From Candidatus Ornithoclostridium faecavium (GTDB lineage: Bacteria > Bacillota > Clostridia > Christensenellales > UBA3700): 32,042 nucleotides of DNA. Positions 17,916 through 24,279 of this stretch are shown here, piece by piece. The first letter of the stretch is position 1. Every line of letters begins with the position of its first letter. The notes under the pieces were generated by a model. The model searched no databases, was not told the origin of the DNA, and saw nothing but the letters and a program-made list of their open reading frames with translations. The position numbers were made by a program, and so were the translations under genes. The DNA lies in contig DVNX01000030.1 of assembly GCA_018714045.1 (NCBI GenBank), forward strand, positions 1 to 32,042, written 5' to 3'.

Positions 17916-18633
17916 ACGCAACCTCCGAAATAAATTTCTTTGCTATCGTCGTGTATCTTGCGAGTTCATCGATATAACAGAAATGCCCGCCCTCGAAAAG
18001 TATCAACGCGCTGTCTTTTATCAGCTTTAAAAAACGTTTCGCCATATAAAGCGGCGTGTCTTTGTCCTTTTTTCCCCAACAGATGAGCGTCGGGCATTTT
18101 ATCCGCGCGCATTCGTTTTCCGTATACCTGTTGACCACGTTTACAAAGGTCTTTTTCATAACGGGCGAAAGCGCCCTGTAATCGGCAGAGCCGTCTTTCG
18201 AAAGGTCAAAGCCCAGTTTCCTTTTGAATTTGTGAAGATAAACTTTTAAATAATATTTCAAACCCCGTCGCGGTTTTAGTCCCGCGCCGTCCGTGATAAC
18301 GAATCCGAGTACCCTTTCGGGATAGTTTGCGGCTATGTACGCGCCTACCCTGCACCCGAAAGAATGTCCGATCAGCACCGCCTCTTTTATACCGATTTCG
18401 TCCATAAGAGAAAGGACGTCCGCAGCGTAGTCTTCAAGACTGCGCACGCCCTCTTCGGGCGACTCTCCGAAGCCCTTGAAATCGAATAAAAGGCAATCGC
18501 AGTCCTTCATTCTCTGCGCTACGGGCAAAAAAGAAACGACCCCGCCTCCCCAGCCGTGCAGAAACACTACCGCGGGAGCGCCGTCGTCTTTGCTCTTTAA
18601 ATATTGATAATTAATATTATCCGCGCTTAAAAT
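17851..18633 (-). CDS. Alpha/beta hydrolase, probable AUU start
   Basis: Serine hydrolase of the alpha/beta fold: oxyanion motif HGWGGG, nucleophile elbow GHSFG (Ser91 with the start used here), Asp near 190-192 (WGKKDKDTP) and His217 (EGGHF). The substrate is unknown. The only conventional start is GTG 18567, which has no SD and would cut off the first strand (protein beginning at VFLHGW). The frame is open only 28 codons further up. ATT at 18633 has GGAGG 8 nt upstream and restores a normal N-terminus (LSADNINYQYLKSKDDGAP). It would overlap the rimI stop by 17 nt, which fits translational coupling. The C-terminus overlaps murF. Confidence 0.82.
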   Translation of the reverse strand: MLSADNINYQYLKSKDDGAPAVVFLHGWGGGVVSFLPVAQRMKDCDCLLFDFKGFGESPEEGVRSLEDYAADVLSLMDEIGIKEAVLIGHSFGCRVGAYIAANYPERVLGFVITDGAGLKPRRGLKYYLKVYLHKFKRKLGFDLSKDGSADYRALSPVMKKTFVNVVNRYTENECARIKCPTLICWGKKDKDTPLYMAKRFLKLIKDSALILFEGGHFCYIDELARYTTIAKKFISEVAYGVGRGGSERRSDDCSRSQNS

Positions 18634-19081
18634 CGTCCTTACCTCCGACGTTCAACCAATAGATTACAGCGTCTTCGGTATTCTGATAAAATTTCTTCCT
18701 TATTCCTCCGACCTTAAAGCCGAAGCTTTCGTAAAGCCCTCTCGCCACGGCGTTCGAACTCCTTACCTCTAACGTAAGCCCTTCGAGACCCGAAAGCGAT
18801 GCCGTATAAGTCATATCGCGCATGAGAGCCTTGCCTATGCCTTTTCCTCTCAAGTCCTCTCTGACGGCGATATTGTTTATATATCCGTCTCCGCAAACGG
18901 AATTATAGCTGTAATATCCCGCTACTTTTCCGTCCTCGTCCACCGCGACTCTCGCGACTGCGCCGTATTGATCGCAAAGCTCTTCTATCTGCTTTTCGCT
19001 CCACGGTTCGACAAAAGTTACGGCTTCTATTTCGGCGACCTCTTTTGCGTGCGCCTTTGTCATATCGACGATCTCAATCAC
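18617..19081 (-). CDS. rimI: Ribosomal protein S18-alanine N-acetyltransferase, RimI
   Basis: GNAT acetyltransferase of 154 aa that acetylates the N-terminus of ribosomal protein S18. The acetyl-CoA motif is VREDLRGKGIGKALM, preceded by NNIAV and followed by LEVRSSNAVARGLYESFGF, the usual RimI-type ending of the fold. GTG 19081 is used, 9 nt after AAGGA. It overlaps the tsaB stop by 8 nt. The tsaE-tsaB-rimI order is common in Firmicutes and supports the name over a generic GNAT. Confidence 0.9.
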   Translation of the reverse strand: MIEIVDMTKAHAKEVAEIEAVTFVEPWSEKQIEELCDQYGAVARVAVDEDGKVAGYYSYNSVCGDGYINNIAVREDLRGKGIGKALMRDMTYTASLSGLEGLTLEVRSSNAVARGLYESFGFKVGGIRKKFYQNTEDAVIYWLNVGGKDDFKRG

Positions 19082-19652
19082 CGTCTTTCATCCTTTCCGC
19101 CTGGCATTTTTTCAGATATACGGGGGAAAGATTGCTTTCGAAAAGTCCCTTCTCCGCCCTCTTCTTCGCGATAGCCACGATATCTTCGCCTTTAGTCGGC
19201 AAAGTCTGATAAGTTACGCTGACATTATATGACAGCATTTCTGTTTTGGTTACGCTCTTTTCCCAGACGGTCTCCCCGTCCTTTATCATAGCCGCGTAAT
19301 AATTGTCGTTGCGTGCGTCGATCGCCGCGATAAACTCACCGCTTTTACCGTATCCTATGAGTTCGAGAGCGTCCACGGCGACAGCGGGTTTACCGAGAGC
19401 GAGCGCGAACGCCTTTATAGTCGCAACGCCCACTCTTATCCCGGTAAACGATCCGGGGCCGCATACCGCAGCAAAGACGTCGAAAACTCCTATGACCGCG
19501 CCCGCAGACGCGAGAATATCGTCTACGTATTCCAGCAAAAGCCCGTTGTGGCGCTTTATGTTTTCGTCGCTTATCTTTTCGTAATATTTTCCGTTTATCT
19601 CGGCAGCTACGACCAGTCTTTCAGTCGTGCTGTCAATCGCCAATACGTTCAT
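19074..19652 (-). CDS. tsaB: tRNA threonylcarbamoyladenosine biosynthesis protein TsaB
   Basis: Inactive-paralogue partner of TsaD in t6A37 synthesis on tRNAs reading ANN codons. The 192-aa ASKHA-fold protein begins MNVLAIDSTTERLVVA and carries the family hallmark CGPGSFTGIRVGVATIKAFA. ATG 19652 is chosen; a TTG four codons upstream is only 1 nt from the GGGAG and so is unlikely. It overlaps the end of tsaE by 20 nt. The other partner, tsaD, is not in this window. Confidence 0.94.
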   Translation of the reverse strand: MNVLAIDSTTERLVVAAEINGKYYEKISDENIKRHNGLLLEYVDDILASAGAVIGVFDVFAAVCGPGSFTGIRVGVATIKAFALALGKPAVAVDALELIGYGKSGEFIAAIDARNDNYYAAMIKDGETVWEKSVTKTEMLSYNVSVTYQTLPTKGEDIVAIAKKRAEKGLFESNLSPVYLKKCQAERMKDGD

Positions 19653-20049
19653 CGTTGATTTCAAACTCCCTTACGCCTTCCCCCACCGCTTTCACGTCGA
19701 TAACGAGGGGATCTTTTACGTCGTCGAACTTGTTCCATTCAACGACCACCACTCCGCCTTTATAGAAATACTCTTCCAGTCCCAGTTCGTACACCTCGTC
19801 CGCGTCGGCGACCCTGTACATATCGAAATGGTACAACGGCAGTCTGCCGTAGTACTCTTTTACGTAAGTGAACGTGGGCGAAGTGACCGTTTCATCAACG
19901 CCGAGAGCCTTCGCGAGTCCCTTCGTGAAAGTAGTCTTTCCCGCGCCCAGATCGCCCCTTAAAATTATCACTTCTCCGCCTTTGAGCTTGTCCGCAACCT
20001 TTTTTGCGAACGCGTAAGTATCGTTTACCGAATGAGATACGAATTTCAT
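19633..20049 (-). CDS. tsaE: tRNA threonylcarbamoyladenosine biosynthesis ATPase TsaE
   Basis: Small P-loop ATPase (138 aa) of the TsaBDE t6A complex. It shows Walker A GDLGAGKTT (32-40), SPTFTYVKEY with the switch-I-like Thr, YHFDMYR, and a VVEWNKF segment. ATG 20049 gives the standard N-terminus (MKFVSHSVNDTYAFAKKVA); the frame is open to 20109, but that part is promoter DNA. No SD precedes the ATG. A TATAAT lies exactly 7 nt upstream, so the operon mRNA is probably leaderless. First gene of tsaE-tsaB-rimI-hydrolase-murF-ddl. Confidence 0.94.
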   Translation of the reverse strand: MKFVSHSVNDTYAFAKKVADKLKGGEVIILRGDLGAGKTTFTKGLAKALGVDETVTSPTFTYVKEYYGRLPLYHFDMYRVADADEVYELGLEEYFYKGGVVVVEWNKFDDVKDPLVIDVKAVGEGVREFEINDERIGD

Positions 20050-20056
20050 ATTTTTG

Positions 20057-20085
20057 ATTATATACCGCTTGACAATATTTTGCAA
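20057..20085 (-). promoter_or_regulatory. tsaE operon promoter, probably leaderless
   Basis: TTGCAA (20085-20080), a 17-nt spacer and TATAAT (20062-20057), then 7 nt to the ATG. It is interleaved with the oppositely directed ribU promoter. Confidence 0.7.
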
Positions 20086-20097
20086 TCGTTTCATAAT
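20069..20097 (+). promoter_or_regulatory. ribU promoter
   Basis: TTGACA (20069-20074), a 17-nt spacer and CATAAT (20092-20097) lie just upstream of the FMN riboswitch. Its -35 lies in the spacer of the tsaE promoter, and the tsaE -35 lies in its spacer. Confidence 0.7.
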
Positions 20098-20107
20098 GTT
20101 ATAGAAC

Positions 20108-20255
20108 ACTTTGAGGGCGGGTGAAATTCCCCACCGGCGGTGTACCGTATCGCAGCAAACGATACGACAGTCCGCAAACGTCGCAAATAACTCAATAGGC
20201 GACGCCGAAAGGGTGCGATTCCCTTACCGACGGTATAGTCCGGATAGGAAAAGGA
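20108..20255 (+). promoter_or_regulatory. FMN riboswitch (RFN element)
   Basis: The conserved blocks of the RFN element are all present in order: GGGCGGGTGAAATTCC then CCACCGGCGGT (20115-20141), CAGTCCGC near 20170, GGTGCGATTCCCTTACCGAC (20213-20232), and TATAGTCCGGAT (20234-20245). The closing P1 strand runs into AAAAGGA, which is also the SD of ribU. No clear terminator with a T run lies before the gene, so FMN probably blocks translation initiation. Confidence 0.93.
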
Positions 20256-20260
20256 TGTTT

Positions 20261-20974
20261 ATGACCAATAAGTTTCATTATTCGCGTACGCGTTATATCG
20301 CGTTCACCGCTATTTTTGCAGCACTTTCGACGGCACTCATGTTTGTCAGCTTCGGCGTACCCTTTATGCCGTCCTTTCTCAAACTCGACTTTTCAGAAGT
20401 TCCCGCGCTTATTGCGGCGTACTCCCTGGGTCCCGTATCGGGCATTATCGTATGTTTGATAAAGAACCTTATAAACATGACCGCATCTACAACGAGTTGC
20501 GTTGGAGAACTCTCCAACTTTCTGCTCGGCTGTATGTTCGTCGTACCTGCGGGACTTATCTATAAGTATAAAAGAAACCGCATCGGCGCGCTTATCGGCG
20601 CTGTCGTCGGCGCGGTGATAATGGGTCTCGGCAGCCTTATCACGAACTACTATATAGTCTATCCCGTATATTACAATTTCCTGCCTTACGAAGCGATACT
20701 CGGCATGTATCAGGCGCTCTACCCCAAAGTCAACGATCTGTGGGATTGTCTGCTTGTTTTCAACCTGCCGTTCACGGTAATGAAAGGACTGCTTTGCGCG
20801 GTGATAACCTTCCTTATCTACAAACCGATAAGCCTCGTAATGAAAACGGTCGAAGGCAAATTCGTTATCGTAAGCCGTAAAAAGGAATACGAACTCAACA
20901 AAAAGCGCGTCGCGGCAGTCGTTATCCCGTCTGAAAACGAAGAAAACGCTGACAGCGCCGAGAATGAAAATTAA
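20261..20974 (+). CDS. ribU: Riboflavin ECF transporter substrate-binding protein RibU
   Basis: S-component of an energy-coupling-factor importer that captures riboflavin; it needs the shared EcfA/A'/T module encoded elsewhere. The 237-aa protein has about six membrane helices and RibU-like segments: FLKLDFSEVPALIAAYSLGP, then LIKNLINM and GELSNFLLG. A charged C-terminal tail of about 40 residues follows. The FMN riboswitch directly upstream confirms the substrate class. ATG 20261 is chosen with AAAGGA 5 nt before it; ATG 20255 two codons upstream is possible. Starts further upstream lie inside the riboswitch. Confidence 0.94.
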   Translation: MTNKFHYSRTRYIAFTAIFAALSTALMFVSFGVPFMPSFLKLDFSEVPALIAAYSLGPVSGIIVCLIKNLINMTASTTSCVGELSNFLLGCMFVVPAGLIYKYKRNRIGALIGAVVGAVIMGLGSLITNYYIVYPVYYNFLPYEAILGMYQALYPKVNDLWDCLLVFNLPFTVMKGLLCAVITFLIYKPISLVMKTVEGKFVIVSRKKEYELNKKRVAAVVIPSENEENADSAENEN

Positions 20975-21034
20975 AAGCAAAAGATCACGCAAACGCAGAA
21001 GGATATCCTTCTCACAATGCGAAACTATGTAAAT

Positions 21035-21067
21035 CGTCCGTCCGCCTGCGGCTGAGTCGGGCGGGCG
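21035..21067 (+). terminator. GC-rich hairpin after ribU, possible terminator
   Basis: CGTCCGTCCG pairs with CGGGCGGGCG-type sequence using G-U pairs, about 60 nt after the ribU stop. The following DNA is A/T-rich but has no strong T run, so termination is uncertain. A separate short palindrome (AGAAGGATATCCTTCT) lies at 20997-21012. Confidence 0.4.
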
Positions 21068-21101
21068 AAATAAATATTTATAAAAATTATGTCCATCATA
21101 A

Positions 21102-21130
21102 TTGACAAAAGCCGATTATTTTAGTAAAAT
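21102..21130 (+). promoter_or_regulatory. tRNA promoter
   Basis: TTGACA (21102-21107), a 17-nt spacer and TAAAAT (21125-21130), 15 nt before the mature 5' end of tRNA-Thr. Confidence 0.75.
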
Positions 21131-21145
21131 GAATTAGCTTGATAA

Positions 21146-21221
21146 GCTGATGTGGCTCAGTCGGTAGAGCAATTCACTCGTAATGAATAGGTCGGCGGTT
21201 CGATTCCGCCCATCAGCTCCA
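21146..21221 (+). tRNA. tRNA-Thr (anticodon CGU)
   Basis: Complete cloverleaf of 76 nt with encoded CCA. The acceptor GCTGATG pairs with CATCAGC; the D arm is GCTC/GAGC, the anticodon stem ATTCA/TGAAT has loop CTCGTAA (anticodon CGT), and the T arm is GGCGG-TTCGATT-CCGCC. It reads ACG. Confidence 0.95.
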
Positions 21222-21228
21222 CAATAAG

Positions 21229-21256
21229 AACTTACGCTCGTCGTAAGTTTTTATTT
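21229..21256 (+). terminator. Hairpin between the two tRNAs
   Basis: AACTTACG pairs with CGTAAGTT across CTCGT (21229-21249), followed by TTTATTTC. It is a possible weak terminator or processing signal between tRNA-Thr and tRNA-Pro. Confidence 0.45.
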
Positions 21257-21333
21257 CGAGGTGTAGCGCAGTTTGGTAGCGCGCTTGGTTCGGGACCAAG
21301 AGGCCGCTGGTTCAAATCCAGTCACCTCGACCA
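21257..21333 (+). tRNA. tRNA-Pro (anticodon CGG)
   Basis: Complete 77-nt cloverleaf with encoded CCA. The acceptor CGAGGTG pairs with CACCTCG, discriminator A; the D arm is GCGC/GCGC, the anticodon stem CTTGG/CCAAG has loop TTCGGGA (anticodon CGG), and the T arm is GCTGG-TTCAAAT-CCAGT. Fragments of its 3' half recur several times in the following 1.1 kb. Confidence 0.95.
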
Positions 21334-21362
21334 CGCGATTGCTCGGCGTAACGAGCAAAAAA

Positions 21363-21397
21363 AGAAGATATGCAAAACCGCATATCTTCTCTTTTTT
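21363..21397 (+). terminator. Terminator hairpin after tRNA-Pro (repeat copy 1)
   Basis: A perfect 11-bp stem AGAAGATATGC with GCATATCTTCT, loop AAAACC, followed by CTTTTTT. A run of A precedes it, so it could act on both strands. A 5-bp hairpin (GCTCG/CGAGC, 21341-21356) lies just upstream. Confidence 0.8.
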
Positions 21398-21521
21398 ACA
21401 TTTTTGCCTTCGCAATCTTTGTCTCGGTAACTTGTCCCGTTTGAAATAGTGACGCTCACTCCGTTCGCTATTCCGTCAGTCGCTTCGCTCCTGACTTACA
21501 AATCCAGTCACCTCGACCAAA

Positions 21522-21557
21522 AAATTAGCAACGACAACCGTCGCTGCTAATTTTTTT
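21522..21557 (+). terminator. Second terminator-like hairpin
   Basis: AAATTAGCAACGAC (21522-21535) pairs with GTCGCTGCTAATTT (21540-21553) with one mismatch and a 4-nt loop. It is followed by T to 21557 and preceded by A. It directly follows the duplicated tRNA-Pro 3' end. Confidence 0.75.
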
Positions 21558-21569
21558 CGGTCAAAGGAT

Positions 21570-21841
21570 GACTGGATTTACCAGCGGCTCTGGTCAGTAA
21601 CAAGTGTCGCTCTTATAACCAGGGTTCCCGAAAAGCAAAGCGCAAGCGTGCTTTTTGGGAAAAAGGAGGCACGGAGTGCGTAGACGAACATTGTTTAAAC
21701 AATGTGAGCGACAAGCCGACCGTGCCGACGCGGTTCGGGACCAGAGGCCGCTGCTGACGCTCGTCGTTAAGATAGTCTTATGCGGGTAGGCTCCTCGCTA
21801 CTCCGTCGCACACTCACGTGTGCTTCTTACAAATCCAGTCA
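21570..21841 (+). ncRNA. Candidate structured element, copy 1 (tRNA-Pro-like, imperfect palindrome)
   Basis: GACTGGATTT (21570-21579) can pair with AAATCCAGTC (21831-21840). The CAGCGGCTCTGGTC block can pair with GACCAGAGGCCGCTG (one bulge), and TCCCGAA with TTCGGGA. Inside are a hairpin AAAAGCA/TGCTTTT (21633-21655) and an arm GGCACGG (21668-21674) with CCGTGCC (21720-21726), capped by the 18-bp palindrome at 21688-21705. Whether it is transcribed as RNA is inference; it may only be a palindromic DNA element. Confidence 0.45.
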
Positions 21842-21859
21842 AGTTTGACCGATACAAAA

Positions 21860-21894
21860 AGAAGATATGCAAAACCGCATATCTTCTTTTTTTT
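21860..21894 (+). terminator. Terminator hairpin (repeat copy 2)
   Basis: The same 11-bp stem and AAAACC loop as at 21363, followed by seven or more T. A run of A precedes the stem. Confidence 0.7.
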
Positions 21895-22113
21895 GCATTT
21901 TTGCCTTCGCAATCTTTGTCTCGGTAACTTGTCCCGTTTGAATTAGTGGGCACTCAACGTAATTTGTTTGCACAACGACACAAACTTTCTTTTGAGTGCT
22001 TTCGCGGTATGTATTTTGTTTGTTTTGCGAACAACTCTATCTTAGCGAAACGCTCAATATTCCGTCAGTCGCTTTGCTCCTGACTTACAAATCCAGTCAC
22101 ATGGATAAAGAAT

Positions 22114-22390
22114 GACTGGATTTACCAGCGGCTCTGGTCCAGCCAAGTGTCGCTCTTATAACCAGGGTTCCCGAAAAGCTAAGCTTAACGTGCTTTTTGG
22201 GAAGAAGGAGTTATAAGGCGTTAGGGCTTGCAAGCATAAGCGCAGCTTTGCTTGTTGCTATTCCCGCCTTATAACGACGCGGTTCGGGACCAGAGGCCGC
22301 TGCTGACGCTCGTCGTTAAGATAGTCTTTTGCGGGTAGGCTCCTCGCTATTCCGTCGCACACTCACGTGTACTCCTTACAAATCCAATCA
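22114..22390 (+). ncRNA. Candidate structured element, copy 2
   Basis: It has the same order of pairing blocks as copy 1. The variable arm is replaced by an unrelated perfect 11-bp stem GTTATAAGGCG (22210-22220) with CGCCTTATAAC (22265-22275). The zone upstream in this unit (21949-22058) is longer and has its own stem GCACTCAA/TTGAGTGC. The downstream copy of the T-arm core has one change (AAATCCAATC), leaving a mismatch in the outer stem. Confidence 0.45.
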
Positions 22391-22408
22391 AGTTTGACCG
22401 ATACAAAA

Positions 22409-22436
22409 AGAAGATATGCAAAACCGCATATCTTCT
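22409..22436. terminator. Terminator-like hairpin (repeat copy 3), possibly bidirectional
   Basis: The same stem as at 21363 and 21860. It is followed on the plus strand only by CTTTATTG and on the minus strand by TTTTTG, so it may work better for minus-strand transcripts that escape the terminator at 22481. Confidence 0.6.
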
Positions 22437-22447
22437 CTTTATTGTTA

Positions 22448-22481
22448 CACAAAAAAATAAACGGCTCATCGCCGTTTATTT
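22448..22481 (-). terminator. Terminator of the pgsA-valS-membrane protein run
   Basis: On the minus strand AAATAAACGGC pairs with GCCGTTTATTT across a 5-nt loop (22481-22455), followed by T to 22451. It lies about 30 nt past the last stop. Confidence 0.85.
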
Positions 22482-22512
22482 TAACGATTCGTCTATCTGA
22501 ATCGTAGGTTTA

Positions 22513-23445
22513 TCAGATCGATCTCTGTTTTATTGACGGGTCTACTACGTTGAGCACGTCTATATAATATCTCTTTCCTACCGTGCGGTAATAGATGACG
22601 AGATCGCAAGCCTGCGCAAGCGCGAGAGATACGGATATTGCAAACAGCGTGCCTACGAAAATAGTAAATACGCTGATCGCGACCGTAAGCCCGAGCCATG
22701 CGATATAGTATATCAGATAAAGACCGAACGCGTAAGAAAATCTCTGTTTAAGCAGACTTACACCCTTTTTGAGTCCGTCTATAACGCCCAGACCGTCAGC
22801 GACCATCGCGGGCACCCAGCCGAACAGCAACGAACGGCGCACAGCCATAGCGAGCACAAATATCGCGACTGCGGAAGCGAGCCCTGTGATCGGCGCGACC
22901 TTGAACAGCGTCGCGAAGCTGAGCCAGTACAAAAGCGCGACGACTATCATGAATCCTATCGTTATCGCCGTATAAAGCAACGAATATCTCATCGCCTTCT
23001 TGAAATTCACAATAAGGTTTGAGCTGAAACCGAATTTACTGTTTGAGCTCATGTGGTGATTTATGACGTCGGAAACGCAGTATTGCCCCCACGAAAAGAA
23101 CACGACGAAAAGCAGATAAAGAACTATCAGCCACACTATCGAAAGATTTATCTGCAGACTGTTCTTCTGAATGATATCAGCCGCGAGATCAAACTTAGCC
23201 GAAAGCTCGTCATACGCCTGAGCCTGCATTTCAGGCTCTCCTTTCAGAGCCTCTCTGACGTAATTCCTTACCGCTTCGCCGAGACCGAGTTCGTTCATAT
23301 TGTTACGCAGTCCCGAAAGCGTGGGATAGATCGCGCATACGGTCAACACGCTGAACAGAAAAACCACGATAAGCACAAACGCAAGCAGTTTGTACACTAT
23401 CGAAAACCTCGAGGTCAGAATACTAAGGGAATGTTTGAACGACAT
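22513..23445 (-). CDS. Integral membrane protein, function unknown
   Basis: A 310-aa protein with about six hydrophobic helices: near 18-40, 103-122, 155-178, 185-207, 240-262 and 262-285. A charged loop (about 50-95, with KGEPEMQAQAYDELSAKFD) lies between the first two. No catalytic motif is seen. It resembles the next gene upstream in length, helix layout and the amphipathic stretch before the last helices (GVIDGLKKGVSLLKQRF here, GLFKSIRLSWTTSINKF there), so the two may be distant paralogues forming a heteromer. GGGGG lies 6 nt before the ATG and only 3 nt separate it from the upstream gene. Last gene of the run. Confidence 0.85.
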   Translation of the reverse strand: MSFKHSLSILTSRFSIVYKLLAFVLIVVFLFSVLTVCAIYPTLSGLRNNMNELGLGEAVRNYVREALKGEPEMQAQAYDELSAKFDLAADIIQKNSLQINLSIVWLIVLYLLFVVFFSWGQYCVSDVINHHMSSNSKFGFSSNLIVNFKKAMRYSLLYTAITIGFMIVVALLYWLSFATLFKVAPITGLASAVAIFVLAMAVRRSLLFGWVPAMVADGLGVIDGLKKGVSLLKQRFSYAFGLYLIYYIAWLGLTVAISVFTIFVGTLFAISVSLALAQACDLVIYYRTVGKRYYIDVLNVVDPSIKQRSI

Positions 23446-23448
23446 ACG

Positions 23449-24276
23449 TTACCCCCAATAATTATTTTCGTTAATGTCCGCGACCTCAACGTTTTCGAGA
23501 TCGAAGAAAATTACGTACATAAGCACGTGATAATACATAAGCGCAAACGCGTAGAACAACACGTCGAGTATCTGCGAAAGCACGTTTACGTGAAAAGCGT
23601 TGACGATGACCAGCGGCACGTAGGCGATCACCATCGGGATAACTACGGGAAGAGCTACGTTTTTGAACTTGTTTATAGAAGTCGTCCAGCTGAGTCGTAT
23701 CGATTTGAACAATCCGAAACCGCGCATCGTCATGTTGGGTATCGTCAGTATCAGCATCGAAGCGACGAAAAGGAACAGCCCTACGAAAAGTATCACAGTG
23801 ATGGTGCAAAGCACGATCGTAACGGCTTTTATCGCAACGACTTTAGACCAGAAGAATACGAACAGCGTCGTGACTATGCCGAGAAGCTCCATAAGCACCA
23901 TCAGCGAAAGCATGCCTTTCGCTACGGGCAGGAAGTTGTTGTTTACCAGCTTGAAAAAGTTGTGAGCGTTGAACTTGTAAAAATGACCGTAACGCATTTT
24001 ATGCTGTACGCTTCCGACGTACGCCGCGGCGCATATCGCGTACAGAACGAACGCAAGTATCATCACGACGAGTTTATACGGTTTATCGAGGTCTGTACCC
24101 GTCAGAAAAACTTCTGAAAAACTGACCGTCCTGTCAAGCTGCTCGCTGAAAAGAAGCCCTATCAGCGAAACGGGCGACGAGACGAGTCCCAGCATGAGCG
24201 CCGGCAGAAAACAAAACGCAAGCGCTCTCAGAAAGTGGTCTTTAAGGTAGCCGAACGTGGCTTTCAAGTATGCCAT
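23449..24276 (-). CDS. Integral membrane protein, function unknown
   Basis: A 275-aa protein with about six hydrophobic helices (near 13-35, 66-90, 112-138, 145-172, 200-222 and 228-255). It ends in an acidic tail (DLENVEVADINENNYWG). There are no recognised motifs. AAGGAG lies 7 nt before the ATG, and the gene starts 3 nt after the HAD phosphatase gene, so the two are translated from one mRNA. The adjacent similar protein suggests a two-component membrane complex, which is inference only. Confidence 0.85.
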   Translation of the reverse strand: MAYLKATFGYLKDHFLRALAFCFLPALMLGLVSSPVSLIGLLFSEQLDRTVSFSEVFLTGTDLDKPYKLVVMILAFVLYAICAAAYVGSVQHKMRYGHFYKFNAHNFFKLVNNNFLPVAKGMLSLMVLMELLGIVTTLFVFFWSKVVAIKAVTIVLCTITVILFVGLFLFVASMLILTIPNMTMRGFGLFKSIRLSWTTSINKFKNVALPVVIPMVIAYVPLVIVNAFHVNVLSQILDVLFYAFALMYYHVLMYVIFFDLENVEVADINENNYWG

Positions 24277-24279
24277 AAC

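Larger units (their letters stand above)
21334..22436. repeat. Modular repeat array built from tRNA-Pro fragments
   Basis: No gene is supported in these 1.1 kb. Two units of about 500 and 550 nt are bounded by three copies of one hairpin (21363, 21860, 22409). Each unit runs: hairpin; a conserved block (21399-21451, 21896-21948); a variable hairpin zone; CCGTCAGTCGCTnTGCTCCTG leading into the core CAAATCCAGTC; an inverted tRNA fragment (21570-21595, 22114-22139); TCTTATAACCAGGGTTCCCG; a variable stem-loop; GCGGTTCGGGACCAGAGGCC, which copies the tRNA-Pro anticodon and variable region with one base deleted; and again CAAATCCAGTC. The CAAATCCAGTC core of the tRNA T arm occurs in the tRNA and at about 21499, 21830, 22088 and, with one change, 22379. 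Confidence 0.85.

Noticed and set aside
20111..20260. N-terminal extension of RibU upstream to 20111
   Set aside because: The extension is the FMN riboswitch itself. The SD and normal N-terminus place the start at 20261 or 20255.
21334..22436. Additional tRNA genes in the repeat array
   Set aside because: The tRNA-like fragments lack D arms and 5' acceptor strands, and the 3' half is interrupted in the T arm, so none can fold as a tRNA.
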